Shown here: positions 1 to 11,453 of the stretch, in pieces | Numbering within the stretch: position 1 is the first letter of the stretch | How the letters are laid out: each line of letters starts with the position of its first letter | From: Neomegalonema sp. | GTDB taxonomy: Bacteria; Pseudomonadota; Alphaproteobacteria; Rhodobacterales; Rhodobacteraceae | NCBI RefSeq assembly: GCF_028688855.1 | Contig: NZ_JAQTXI010000016.1 | Coordinates: 8,633-72,632 of the forward strand | DNA: 64,000 nt | Direction: 5' to 3' | Made by a program: the position numbers and the translations under genes | The notes under the pieces: model-generated | Databases searched by the model: none | What the model saw: only the letters and a program-made list of their open reading frames with translations | What the model was told of the DNA's origin: nothing

Positions 1-1
1 G

Positions 2-208
2 CCGCTGGAGGCGCGGATCGACGCGGCCTTGTCGCGGATGGCCTGCCATGGCTCGGTGCGGGCCGGGCGGGCGCTGACCCTCGCCGAGATGAACGCGCTC
101 CTGCGCGAGATGGAGGCCACGCCGGGCTCCAATGTCTGCAACCACGGCCGCCCGACGGCCGTCAGGCTGGGTCAGGCGGATCTGGAGAAGATGTTCGGGC
201 GACGGTGA
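2..208 (+). CDS. mutL: DNA mismatch repair protein MutL, C-terminal end (partial)
   Basis: This is the last 68 residues of MutL, the mismatch-repair mediator that couples MutS recognition to strand processing. The frame reads CHGSVRAGR, then [22 protein letters not shown] and a final LEKMFGRR, which is the conserved end of the C-terminal dimerisation domain. The N-terminal GHKL ATPase part lies outside the window. The TGA stop is followed at once by a duplicated hairpin, and the next gene (ccrM) points the opposite way. The identification rests on this signature alone but it is very characteristic. Confidence 0.93.
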   Translation, partial: PLEARIDAALSRMACHGSVRAGRALTLAEMNALLREMEATPGSNVCNHGRPTAVRLGQADLEKMFGRR

Positions 209-250
209 GCGCAATCCGAAAACTCGGCAGAGTTTTCGGATAAATTGCGC
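209..250. repeat. 42-bp imperfect palindrome, copy 1
   Basis: This hairpin starts at the base after the mutL stop codon. Outer arms GCGCAAT/ATTGCGC (7 bp) and inner arms CCGAAAACTC/GAGTTTTCGG (10 bp) enclose a GGCA loop, with an unpaired ATAA on the 3' side. It is AT-rich for this genome. It probably acts as a two-way transcription terminator between mutL and ccrM. Confidence 0.75.
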
Positions 251-265
251 GCCCCCCAAAAACCA

Positions 266-307
266 GCGCAATCCGAAAGCTCGGCAGAGTTTTCGGATAA
301 ATTGCGC
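266..307. repeat. 42-bp imperfect palindrome, copy 2
   Basis: This copy matches copy 1 at 41 of 42 positions; one A is replaced by G, which still allows a G-U pair in RNA. The asymmetric ATAA bulge is kept. The two copies are 15 bp apart and end 21 bp before the stop codon of ccrM on the other strand. They look like a recent local duplication. Confidence 0.75.
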
Positions 308-328
308 GACCAGATCAAGAATCAGCCT

Positions 329-2241
<1,913 letters not shown>

Positions 2242-2242
2242 G

Positions 2243-3640
2243 TCAGACCGTCAGCAGCAGATATTCGCGCTCCCAGGGCGAGATGACGCGCATGTACTCG
2301 TTGTACTCCGCGCGCTTGACCCGGGCGTAGAGGTCGCAGAACTCCGGCCCGAGCACCTCGCGCAGCTCCGGAGTCTCCTCGAAGAGGCTGACCGCCTCCA
2401 GAAGCCCGTGCGGAAGCTCGTGCTGACCGGAATAGGCGTTGCCCTCCAGCATGGGGCGGGCCTCGACCTTGTCGCGGATGCCCAGATAGCCGCAGGCCAG
2501 ACAGACCGCCAGAGCCAGATAGGGATTGGCGTCGGCGCCCACCACGCGGGTCTCGACGCGCCGCGCCTCCGGCCCCGAGATCGGCACGCGCAGACCCGCC
2601 GTGCGGTTGTCCTCGCCCCATTCGAGATTCACCGGAGCCGCCATGTCGGGCGTCAGGCGGCGATAGGAATTGACGTAAGGCGCGAAGACGCAGCCCGTCG
2701 CCGCGAGGAATTTCTGTTGTCCGCCGATGAACTGATAGAACTCCGGCGTCGGATCGCCCTTTTCGTCGGTGAAGATGTTGCGGCCTTCGGCGTCCACCAC
2801 GCTCTGATGGATGTGCATCGCCGAGCCGGGCTGGCCCTCCATGGGCTTGGCCATGAAGGTGGCGTAGCAGTCATGGCGCAGGGCCGCCTCGCGGATGGTC
2901 CGCTTGAACATGAAGACCTGATCGGCGAGGTCCATCGGATCGCCATGGATCAGGTTCATCTCGATCTGACCGGCGCCGGCCTCCTGGATCACGGTGTCGA
3001 TCTCGAGGCCCTGAGCCTCGGCGTAGTCGTAGATATGCTCGATCACCGAGTCGTATTCGTCCACCGCCGAGATCGAATAGGCCTGGTTGCCCATCCCCTG
3101 ACGCCCCGTGCGCCCGATGGGCGGCTCGAGGGGGTAATCGGGATCGGTGTTGCGCTTGGTGAGGTAGAACTCCAGCTCGGGCGCCACGACCGGCTTCCAG
3201 CCCCGTTCGGCGTAGAGCCGCAGCACCCGCCGCAGCACCTCGCGGGGGGCGAAGGGCACCGCGACGCCCTTCTTGTCCACGAGGTCGTGAATCACCTGGA
3301 CCGAGGGCTCCAGCGCCCAGGGCACCGCGCGCATGGTCGAGAGGTCGGGGATCAGCCGCAGGTCGTGCTCGGCCCAGACGCCCTGGTCCTCGAACTCCAC
3401 ATACATCCCGGTGATCGTCTGGAAGAAGATCGAGACCGGCATGTAGATCGCCTTCATCTCGGCGAATTTCGAGCAGGGCATGGCCTTGCCGCGCGGCACG
3501 CCGCCGAAATCCGGCGCGACGCACTCCACTTCCTCGATGCGATGATCCCGCAGCCAGAGCCGCGCCTCCTCCACGTCGTAGGGGCGATTTTCGGGCGAAA
3601 CGGTCAGGCTCAGTCCGCGATTGTTTCTTCTGTCCGCCAT
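2243..3640 (-). CDS. Glutamine synthetase family protein (gamma-glutamylpolyamine synthetase-like)
   Basis: A 465-residue ligase of the glutamine synthetase fold. It has the beta-grasp region (about residues 20-115) and the catalytic domain, with APELEFYL, the ATP/metal segment AMHIHQS, and a substrate-binding NRTAGLRVP near residue 345. It lacks the adenylylation loop of GlnA and resembles the PuuA/GlnT group, which joins glutamate to amines such as putrescine. The substrate cannot be read from sequence. It heads the minus-strand rnhB-ccrM group and is divergent from the ATP-grasp cassette across a 337-bp gap. Amidoligases of this fold and ATP-grasp ligases both make amide bonds, so a functional link is possible but unproven. 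Confidence 0.85.
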   Translation of the reverse strand: MADRRNNRGLSLTVSPENRPYDVEEARLWLRDHRIEEVECVAPDFGGVPRGKAMPCSKFAEMKAIYMPVSIFFQTITGMYVEFEDQGVWAEHDLRLIPDLSTMRAVPWALEPSVQVIHDLVDKKGVAVPFAPREVLRRVLRLYAERGWKPVVAPELEFYLTKRNTDPDYPLEPPIGRTGRQGMGNQAYSISAVDEYDSVIEHIYDYAEAQGLEIDTVIQEAGAGQIEMNLIHGDPMDLADQVFMFKRTIREAALRHDCYATFMAKPMEGQPGSAMHIHQSVVDAEGRNIFTDEKGDPTPEFYQFIGGQQKFLAATGCVFAPYVNSYRRLTPDMAAPVNLEWGEDNRTAGLRVPISGPEARRVETRVVGADANPYLALAVCLACGYLGIRDKVEARPMLEGNAYSGQHELPHGLLEAVSLFEETPELREVLGPEFCDLYARVKRAEYNEYMRVISPWEREYLLLTV

Positions 3641-3977
3641 GTGGTCATCTGCGTTCGTCGCGACGCCCAGGGCGCGGGAGGCGCGAAGCGGACGCAGGCC
3701 CTCGGGCCGCGTCCCCTGAGCCGCGAAGCCTGACTATAGACGCCGAAATCCGCTTCGCCCAGAGGAAGGCGCCTCGGGAAGGCCTGCGGGCGGGCGCCCC
3801 CTCCGAAAGGGCGGGAAAGGGGCGAATCGCTTAAATTTCAGGCATACGGCCATCAATCCCGCCGCATTGCGTCAAAGACGCGCAGCTTCAGGAAGGAGAC
3901 GGCTTCACATTTCCGTCTTGTGGCGGTCGCCGCATCGCGTAACCTTGGCGGCGGAGGACCATGAAAGGGGGACGCTC
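3641..3977. other. divergent intergenic region
   Basis: This gap separates the glutamine-synthetase-like gene (minus) from the ATP-grasp cassette (plus), so it should hold promoters for both. I see a TATAGT (minus strand, 3738-3733) that could be a -10 element without a convincing -35. A short hairpin with arms AGACGG/CCGTCT lies at 3897-3918. No gene or RNA is recognisable. Confidence 0.4.
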
Positions 3978-5381
3978 ATGTATGACGAAATGGGACCCGC
4001 AGGGCGACCGGACGACCCGTATCGGGACATCCGCGAATGGCTGAACGCCACCGACCTCGAAACCCTCCGCCGCAAGAGCCTCGAAGCCGAGACGCTCTTC
4101 CGCAAGATCGGCATCACCTTCGCCGTCTACGGCGAGGGCGGCGACCCCGAAAGGCTGATCCCCTTCGACATCGTGCCGCGCGTCTTCAACGCCGAGGAAT
4201 GGCGCAAGCTGGAGCGCGGCGTGATCCAGCGCGCCCGGGCGCTGAACATGTTCCTGCATGACGTCTATCATCGCGGCGAGATCATCCGCGCGGGCGTGGT
4301 GCCCGCCGATCTGGTCTATCGCAACGCGGCCTTCGAGCCCGCCATGATCGGCGTTGATCCTCCGCGCGGCGTCTACAGCCACATCGTGGGCATCGACATC
4401 GTGCGGGTCGGGCCGGGCGACTTCTACGTGCTCGAAGACAATTGCCGCACGCCCTCCGGCGTCTCCTACATGCTGGAGAACCGCGAGATCATGATGCGCA
4501 TGTTCCCCTCGCTCTTCGCCAGGGGGCGCGTGCTGCCGGTGGACGATTATCCGACCCAGCTGCGGCGCACTCTGGCGGGAGTGCGTCCGGTCAAGTCGCA
4601 GTCGGATCCCACCATCGTCGTCCTGACGCCGGGCGCCTACAACAGCGCCTATTACGAACACAGCTTCCTCGCCGACCAGATGGGCGTCGAGCTGGTCGAG
4701 GGCCAGGACCTCTACGTCGAAGGCGGCTATGTCTGGATGCGCAGCACCGGCGGCCCCAAGCGCGTCGACGTGATCTACCGGCGCATCGACGACGACTTCC
4801 TGGATCCGCTCTGCTTCCGCCGCGACTCCATGCTGGGCGTGCCGGGGCTGATGGACGTCTACCGCTCGGGCGGGGTGTCGCTGGCTTCGGCGCCGGGCTC
4901 GGGGGTGGCCGACGACAAGGCCGTCTACACCTATGTCCCCGACATGATCCGCTTCTATCTCGGCGAGACTCCGGCGCTCAACAACGTGCCGACCTTCAAA
5001 TGCGCCGATCCCTCCGACCTGAAATACGTTCTGGAGAACCTGCACGAACTGGTGGTCAAGGAGGTCCACGGCTCGGGCGGCTACGGGATGCTCGTCGGAC
5101 CCAAGGCCACCCAGGCCGAACGCGAGGCCTACGCCGAGCGCCTCAAGGCCGATCCGGCCGACTTCATCGCCCAACCCACCCTCGCGCTCTCGACCACCCC
5201 CACCCTCGTGGAGGAGGGCGTGGCGCCGCGTCACGTCGATCTGAGGCCCTATGCGCTGGTCGGCGACGAGGTCCGGCTGGTTCCCGGAGGATTGACGCGC
5301 GTGGCCATGCGCCAAGGCTCGCTGGTGGTGAACTCCAGCCAGGGCGGCGGCGTGAAGGACACCTGGGTTCTGGCCGAATAA
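3978..5381 (+). CDS. Circularly permuted ATP-grasp protein
   Basis: A 467-residue protein of the circularly permuted ATP-grasp family (formerly DUF404/DUF407), a predicted amide- or peptide-bond-forming ligase. Conserved segments include EDNCRTPSGVSYMLENR, GGYGMLVGP, HVDLRPYAL and VVNSSQGGG near the end. The ATG at 3978 is preceded by an AAAGGGGG ribosome binding site; the longer open frame upstream has none. It is 13 bp from the alpha-E gene and forms a cassette with it and the transglutaminase-like gene. Comparative genomics in the literature predicts peptide modification for such cassettes, but I know of no settled reaction. Confidence 0.88.
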   Translation: MYDEMGPAGRPDDPYRDIREWLNATDLETLRRKSLEAETLFRKIGITFAVYGEGGDPERLIPFDIVPRVFNAEEWRKLERGVIQRARALNMFLHDVYHRGEIIRAGVVPADLVYRNAAFEPAMIGVDPPRGVYSHIVGIDIVRVGPGDFYVLEDNCRTPSGVSYMLENREIMMRMFPSLFARGRVLPVDDYPTQLRRTLAGVRPVKSQSDPTIVVLTPGAYNSAYYEHSFLADQMGVELVEGQDLYVEGGYVWMRSTGGPKRVDVIYRRIDDDFLDPLCFRRDSMLGVPGLMDVYRSGGVSLASAPGSGVADDKAVYTYVPDMIRFYLGETPALNNVPTFKCADPSDLKYVLENLHELVVKEVHGSGGYGMLVGPKATQAEREAYAERLKADPADFIAQPTLALSTTPTLVEEGVAPRHVDLRPYALVGDEVRLVPGGLTRVAMRQGSLVVNSSQGGGVKDTWVLAE

Positions 5382-5394
5382 GGGAGCGACGCCG

Positions 5395-6339
<945 letters not shown>

Positions 6340-6343
6340 AGCC

Positions 6344-7234
6344 ATGCGGCTGACCATCACGCATGACGTCGAACTGCGCACGGCCCAGCCGATCCGCTCG
6401 GCGGTCTTCAGCCTGCGGCTCCAGCCGGGCGATTTCGACGGCCAGAGAATCGTCGAATGGACCATCGACGGCGGAGAGGAGGCCAAGCTCGCCGAGCCCT
6501 TCGCCAACGGCTCCGGCGACCGGATCCGCAGCCTGACCCTCGCCGGGCCGGTCGAGGCCGTGAAGATCCAGGCGCGCGGAATCGTCGAGACGCGGGATCT
6601 GGCGGGCGTGGTCAAGGGCTGGCGCGAGCGGGCCCGCCCCTCCGTCTTCCTGCGCGAGACGAAGGCCACGCGCCCCGACGCCGCGATCCGGGCTCTGGCC
6701 GAGGCCGCCGCCGAGCCCGCCAGTTCGGCGCTGGACGTCGCGCATCGGCTCAAGGCGGCCCTGCGCGAGCGCCTGATCCACGAGGAGGGCCTCCCCGAAG
6801 AGCCGGAGCTCACCGCCGCCGAGGCCCTCGGCGCCGGACGCGGAACCCTGCGCGACTTCGCCCATGTGCTGATCTCGGCGGCGCGGGCGCGGGGGCTGCC
6901 TGCGCGCCATGTGCTGGGCTACCGGCGCGAGGAGGAGGAGGCCGAAACCGCGGCGCTCCATTCCTGGGCGGAGGTCTTCGTCGAGGGCATCGGCTGGATC
7001 GGCTTCGACGCCGCCAACGATCTTTCGCCGACCGACGCCTATGTGCGGCTCTGTTCGGGGCTGGACGCCGCCGACGCCGATCCCTTCCGCTACGCCTACA
7101 AGGGCGGCGAGGGCGCGCCGGTCGTGACCACGCGCCTTCAGGTGCGGCGCGAGGAGGGATCCGGGCCTTCCGCTCCCCTGCGCGGACAAGGCCAGTTCCA
7201 GGGAATCGGCGGACAGAGCCAGAAACAGGGCTGA
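6344..7234 (+). CDS. Transglutaminase-like protein lacking the catalytic cysteine
   Basis: A 296-residue protein with an N-terminal beta-rich domain (about residues 1-85, as in Bact_transglu_N) and a transglutaminase-like domain. In active homologues the nucleophile lies in a G-x-C-[RQ]-D-F-A-H motif. Here the same place reads GTLRDFAH, with leucine (CTG) instead of cysteine. The other triad members are visible in ALHSWAEVF (His) and GWIGFDAAND (Asp). The gene is intact and ends the cassette begun by the ATP-grasp gene, so it is probably a structural or substrate-binding partner rather than a peptidase. The start is the ATG at 6344, 4 bp after the alpha-E stop. Confidence 0.85.
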   Translation: MRLTITHDVELRTAQPIRSAVFSLRLQPGDFDGQRIVEWTIDGGEEAKLAEPFANGSGDRIRSLTLAGPVEAVKIQARGIVETRDLAGVVKGWRERARPSVFLRETKATRPDAAIRALAEAAAEPASSALDVAHRLKAALRERLIHEEGLPEEPELTAAEALGAGRGTLRDFAHVLISAARARGLPARHVLGYRREEEEAETAALHSWAEVFVEGIGWIGFDAANDLSPTDAYVRLCSGLDAADADPFRYAYKGGEGAPVVTTRLQVRREEGSGPSAPLRGQGQFQGIGGQSQKQG

Positions 7235-7280
7235 AGCCTGCGGCGCCCTCCCCTCCCCCGCAGAGGAGGCCGACCTGAAA

Positions 7281-7310
7281 AAGCCCGTCGCGAGGAGTCG
7301 CGGCGGGCTT
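7281..7310. terminator. bidirectional terminator hairpin
   Basis: Arms AAGCCCGTCGCG and CGCGGCGGGCTT (11 of 12 pairs) close a 6-nt loop between two convergent genes. A-rich bases on the left flank give a T-tract for transcripts coming from the minus strand. Confidence 0.65.
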
Positions 7311-7343
7311 CGTCTTGAGCGCCTCTGCCGATCAGGCCGGGCG

Positions 7344-9422
7344 TCACGCCTTCTTCGCGGCGGGCTTCTTCTTCGGCGCGGGGGCCTCGGCTTCCGCCTT
7401 CGCCTTCTTCTTCGGCGCGGGCTCGACGGCTTCCGCCTTGGGCTTCTTCACGGCGGCCTTCTTCTTCGGCGCAGGCTCGACGGCTTCGGCCTTCGCCTTC
7501 TTCGCGGCGGGCTTCTTCTTCGGCGCGGGCTCGACGGCTTCGGCCGTCGCCTTCTTCTTCGCGGCGGGCTTCTTCTTCAGGGGTTCGTCGCTCATGGCTT
7601 CGAGTTCGTCGATCATGCGGCTGATGACGTCGAGGCCCTTGCTCCAGAACTGCGGATCCGTCGCGTCGAGGCCGAAGGGCGCGAGAAGCTCCTTGTGGCG
7701 CTTCGAGCCTCCCGCCGAGAGCAGGTCGAAATAATCCTTCACGAACTCCTCGGCGCGGCCCTGAGCCTTGCGCTCCTCGTAGACGCCGTAGAGCGCGTTC
7801 ACGAGGCCGTCGCCGAAGGCGTAGGCGTAGACGTAGAAGGGCGAGTGGATGAAATGCCCGATGTAGACCCAGAAGCTTTCATAGCCCGGCGCGAAGTCGA
7901 AGGCCGGGCCGAGGCTCTCCGCCTGCACGGCCAGCCAGATGGCGTTGAGGTCGTCGGGCGTCAGTTCGCCTTCACGGCGGGCGGCGTGGACGCGCGATTC
8001 GAATTCGTAGAAGGCGATCTGGCGGACCACCGTGTTGATCATGTCCTCCACCTTGCCCGCGAGCAGGGCCTTGCGGGTCTTCGGATCGGTCTCGGCGTCG
8101 AGCAGGGCGCGGAAGGTCAGCATCTCGCCGAAGACGCTGGCCGTCTCGGCGAGGGTCAGGGGCGTGCTGGCCATCAGGCTCCCCTGACAGCCCGCCAGGA
8201 TCTGATGCACCCCATGGCCCAGCTCATGGGCGAGGGTCATGACGTCGCGGGTCTGGCCGAGGTAGTTCACCAGCACATAGGGATGCACCGAAGGCACCGT
8301 CGAATGCGCGAAGGCGCCGGGCGACTTCCCCGGACGCGCCGGAGCGTCGATCCACGGCCTGTCGAAGAAGCGGGCGGCCAGCTCGCGCATCTTCGGCGAG
8401 AAGGCCCCATAGGCGCCGAGCACGGTCTCGCGGGCTTCGTCCCAGCCGATCACGCGCTCGGGGCGGTCGGGGAGCGGGGCGTTGCGATCCCAGAACTCCA
8501 GCTTGTCGAGGCCGAGCCACCGGGCCTTCAGCGCGTAATAGCGGTGCGACACCCGCGGATAGGCCGCCGCCACGGAATCGCGCAGCGCCTGGACCACCTC
8601 GGGCTCGACGCTGTTGGAGAGATGGCGCATGGTCTGGGGCGAAGGCGCCTTGCGCCAGCGGTCCACCACCTCCTTGGACTTGGCCAGGGTGTTGGTGATC
8701 AGCGCGAAGAGCCGCAGGTTCTTCGTGAAGACCTTCCCCAGAGCCTCCGCCGCCGCCTGACGCTTCGCGCGGTCGGCGCGGGACATCAGCGTCAGGGTCT
8801 GTTCGAGGGGCAGGCTCTCGCCGTCCACCTCGTAGCGCAGATCGGCCATGGTCTCGTCGAAGAGGCGGCTCCAGGCGGAATCCCCCGCGACGCTCTGGTC
8901 ATGGAGGAACTTCTCCAGATCGTCGGAGAGCTGATAGGGCCGGAAGGCCCGCACCTCCTCGATCCAGGGGCGGTAATGGCGCAGCGCGGCGCTCCGGGCG
9001 TAGAGGGCTTCGAGATCGGCGTCCGGGATGCGGTTCATCTCCAGCGTGAAGAAGACCGCCAGAGAGGAGGCGTCCGCCAGACGCGCCTGGGAATCCGCCA
9101 GGAACTTCGCCTTGGCCGTATCCGCCGTATCCGCGTAATAGCGCAGCCCCGCGAAGGAGCCGATCCGGCCCATGGTCTCGCCGGTGGCCTCGTAGCGCCG
9201 GATCGCCTGCGCGAGATCGTCGCCGGAGAGCCCCGCCACCTTGCCCTGATAATCGGCCGCGAAGGCGACGTTCTCCGCCTGGACGCGCTCGAAATCCCGG
9301 ATGATCTCCGCGCAGTCGGGCGCAGCGTAGAGATCGGTCAGATCCCACTCCGGCAGGCGGCCGAGATCGCGGCGGCCCGCGACGGCTTCGGCGGAATCAT
9401 GGACGGGATCAAGCATGGACAT
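7344..9422 (-). CDS. pepF: M3-family oligoendopeptidase F with lysine-rich C-terminal tail
   Basis: A 692-residue zinc metallopeptidase of the M3B (PepF/pz-peptidase) group, which cleaves short peptides in the cytoplasm. The zinc motif HELGH is at residues 399-403 and the third ligand is expected in the ETASVFGEM segment near 426. The catalytic domain ends about residue 610. The last 82 residues are unusual: repeats of AEAVEPAPKKKPAAKK rich in Lys, Ala and Pro, like the tail of histone H1 or HU-like proteins. Such a tail could bind nucleic acid, polyphosphate or membranes; this is inference. The gene is monocistronic, facing the transglutaminase-like gene. Confidence 0.9.
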   Translation of the reverse strand: MSMLDPVHDSAEAVAGRRDLGRLPEWDLTDLYAAPDCAEIIRDFERVQAENVAFAADYQGKVAGLSGDDLAQAIRRYEATGETMGRIGSFAGLRYYADTADTAKAKFLADSQARLADASSLAVFFTLEMNRIPDADLEALYARSAALRHYRPWIEEVRAFRPYQLSDDLEKFLHDQSVAGDSAWSRLFDETMADLRYEVDGESLPLEQTLTLMSRADRAKRQAAAEALGKVFTKNLRLFALITNTLAKSKEVVDRWRKAPSPQTMRHLSNSVEPEVVQALRDSVAAAYPRVSHRYYALKARWLGLDKLEFWDRNAPLPDRPERVIGWDEARETVLGAYGAFSPKMRELAARFFDRPWIDAPARPGKSPGAFAHSTVPSVHPYVLVNYLGQTRDVMTLAHELGHGVHQILAGCQGSLMASTPLTLAETASVFGEMLTFRALLDAETDPKTRKALLAGKVEDMINTVVRQIAFYEFESRVHAARREGELTPDDLNAIWLAVQAESLGPAFDFAPGYESFWVYIGHFIHSPFYVYAYAFGDGLVNALYGVYEERKAQGRAEEFVKDYFDLLSAGGSKRHKELLAPFGLDATDPQFWSKGLDVISRMIDELEAMSDEPLKKKPAAKKKATAEAVEPAPKKKPAAKKAKAEAVEPAPKKKAAVKKPKAEAVEPAPKKKAKAEAEAPAPKKKPAAKKA
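7347..7592 (-). repeat. coding repeats of the PepF lysine-rich tail
   Basis: This stretch encodes residues 611-692 of PepF. The unit AEAVEPAPKKK followed by A/P/K residues is repeated about four times, the last copy degenerate. It is in frame and highly similar at the DNA level, so repeat number may vary between strains. Confidence 0.75.
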
Positions 9423-9530
9423 GCCTTTCGGGAAGAGGGGGTCCGGAGTGGTCTCGGGCTTCCGATATAGGGGCGGAGCCTTTCCGAAAAAAGACCGCCG
9501 CCGCAGGATCGTCAGGGTCCGGACGCGGGG

Positions 9531-10667
9531 TCAGCCCTCGGACTCCGGGCCGGAAGGCATCAGGGTTTCGCCGCGCAGCTTCTCCAGACGCGCGACCCGC
9601 GCTCCGCCTTCGCGCTCCAGAATCCGGGCGAGGGCGTCGGAATGGCTGACGACGAGAATCTGCGTCTCCGCCGAGGCCCGCAGGATCAGCCGTCCCAGAG
9701 GCTCGATCAGGCCGGGATGGAGGCTCGCCTCCGGCTCGTTGAGCGCGATGAACTCCGGACGGCGATAGGCGCAGAGCGCCCCCACCAGAGCCAGATAGCG
9801 CAGGACTCCGTCCGAGAGCTCCGGCGCCGAGAAGGCGCGCGGAAAGCCCGGCATGCGCATCGCCACCAGATAGCGCCCCGCCGCCTCGACGAACTCCAGC
9901 CGCGAGCCGGGAAAGGCCTCCTCGACGGCGCGGCCCACCTCGGAGCGCTCGATTCCCTGAGGCCCTTCCTTGAGGTGGATGGCCGTCGCCAGAGCCGCCG
10001 CCAGATTCACGCCGTCGGAATCCAGCGTGGGCGCGCAGACCGCCGGCTGAGGCTGGCGCAGGGGCGAATCCGCATCCGAGCGGAAGCCGTGATAGAAGCG
10101 CCAGTCCGTCAGGCGCTTCTGGAGGATGTGCAGCTCGGGAAACTGATGCGGATCGCGCAAGGTGGCCAGGGCCGTTTCGGCCATGAGCAGCGCGCCCTTG
10201 TAGCTGCGCCATGCGCCGTCCTGTTCGCGGGCGGCGATATGCGGGCCCTTGCGCTCCAGCATGACGGCGCGGCGGCCCTCCACATGGATGGAGACGCGCT
10301 CCTCCTTCACCACCGGATCCAGCGCCAGAGCCGGGTCGGTGGGGCCGGGAAGCCCGAGCATGATCTCGTATTCCAGGCTGTCCAGCCGCACCCCGAGCTT
10401 CAGCCGGGCGTCGCGGCGCGCCCTGGGCGCCTCGGGGTCGTCCGGGTCGAGGGGCGGCGCGCCCGCCCAGAGCGCCGAGGCCATGCCGCCCTCCTGCGCG
10501 AGGCGGCGGGCCAGATCGCCCACCGCCGCCGCGCGGAGCAGCTCCAGCCCGCGATAGAGGTTGGTCTTGCCCACCCCGTTCTCGCCCGTGACCACGCTCA
10601 GGCGGCCCATCGCCATGACGGCGGACCGCAGCGAGCGGTAGCCCTCGATGCGGATTTCGCGGATCAC
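9531..10667 (-). CDS. AAA-family ATPase (COG4637-like, RecF/OLD-type head)
   Basis: A 378-residue predicted ATPase with an SMC/RecF-like ABC head. It begins IREIRIEGYRSLR, typical of this group, followed by the Walker A GENGVGKTN near residue 29. The C-terminal part has LSDGVLRYLAL (signature-like), FIALNEPEASLHPGL (Walker B) and LVVSHSD (switch His). No nuclease (Toprim) domain is seen, unlike OLD proteins. Its start is 6 bp from the grpE stop, so it is probably the last gene of the hrcA-grpE message. The function is unknown; similar proteins are often loosely linked to DNA repair or defence. Confidence 0.82.
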   Translation of the reverse strand: MIREIRIEGYRSLRSAVMAMGRLSVVTGENGVGKTNLYRGLELLRAAAVGDLARRLAQEGGMASALWAGAPPLDPDDPEAPRARRDARLKLGVRLDSLEYEIMLGLPGPTDPALALDPVVKEERVSIHVEGRRAVMLERKGPHIAAREQDGAWRSYKGALLMAETALATLRDPHQFPELHILQKRLTDWRFYHGFRSDADSPLRQPQPAVCAPTLDSDGVNLAAALATAIHLKEGPQGIERSEVGRAVEEAFPGSRLEFVEAAGRYLVAMRMPGFPRAFSAPELSDGVLRYLALVGALCAYRRPEFIALNEPEASLHPGLIEPLGRLILRASAETQILVVSHSDALARILEREGGARVARLEKLRGETLMPSGPESEG

Positions 10668-10673
10668 GCCGGG

Positions 10674-11453
10674 TCAGTCGCGACGCGTGCGCGCGGCGCC
10701 GGGCCGCGGCGGAGGCGGCGCCGAAGCCGGACGCGGCGCAGCCGATCCCCCTCCCGCTTCGGCGGGCTTTCCGGCGGGCTCGGCGGCTTCGGCCTTCGGC
10801 TCTTCGGAGGCGGGTTCGGGGTCGGCGGCTTCGGCCGGATCTCCGGCCTCCCCGGCGGCGGGCGCCGGAGCGGCGGCCTCGGCGGGGGCCGCCCTGGCCA
10901 CGCCCACGAAGGCCGGACGCAGCAGACGCCCCGCGATGGTGAAGCCGGTCTGCATGGTCTGCACGATCCCGCCCGGCGGCGCGCCCGGAATCGCGGCCTC
11001 GAACATCGCCTGATGCAGGTTCGGGTCGAAGCGCACGCCCATGGAGGTGTCGATGGGCTCGATCTGGTGCTTGGCGAAGGCGGAGAGCAGTTCGGCGCGG
11101 GTCAGCTCGACGCCCTCGAAGAAGTCCCTCGCGGCGGAGCGGGTCGCCTCGTCGGCGCCGGTCACGGCGCGTTCGAGGTTGTCGTAGACGGAGAGGATGT
11201 CGCGCGCGAGGCGGGTTCCGCCGTATTTGGCGGCGTCCTCGCGGTCGCGGGCGGCGCGGCGACGGTCGTTCTCGGCCTCGGCGAGGGCGCGCAGCAGGCG
11301 GTCCTTCACGGCGGCCAGTTCGGCTTCCAGCTCGGCTTCGCGGCTCGGGGCTTCGCCCTCGGCGGCCTCATGCGCCTCCGCCCCTTCGGCGCGGACCTCC
11401 CCGGCTTCGGCCGCAGGATCCTCCGCCTTCTGCGTCGGTTGTTCATCCGCCAT
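10674..11453 (-). CDS. grpE: GrpE, nucleotide exchange factor of DnaK
   Basis: A 259-residue GrpE, which releases ADP from DnaK. After an acidic N-terminus comes the long helix (AVKDRLLRALAEAENDRRR) and the conserved head domain, with FDPNLHQAMFEA and VQTMQTGFTIAGRLLRPAFVGVA. The protein should end about there; instead a further 70 residues rich in Ala, Pro and Glu, ending in a basic stretch, follow. That makes it longer than usual GrpE (about 190-210). The start overlaps the end of hrcA by 11 bp and has a GGAG ribosome binding site inside hrcA, so the two are coupled. Confidence 0.95.
   Translation of the reverse strand: MADEQPTQKAEDPAAEAGEVRAEGAEAHEAAEGEAPSREAELEAELAAVKDRLLRALAEAENDRRRAARDREDAAKYGGTRLARDILSVYDNLERAVTGADEATRSAARDFFEGVELTRAELLSAFAKHQIEPIDTSMGVRFDPNLHQAMFEAAIPGAPPGGIVQTMQTGFTIAGRLLRPAFVGVARAAPAEAAAPAPAAGEAGDPAEAADPEPASEEPKAEAAEPAGKPAEAGGGSAAPRPASAPPPPRPGAARTRRD

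Noticed and set aside
9531..10667. Defence-type OLD nuclease
   Set aside because: The ATPase has no Toprim nuclease domain and sits in a housekeeping operon, so a defence role is not supported.
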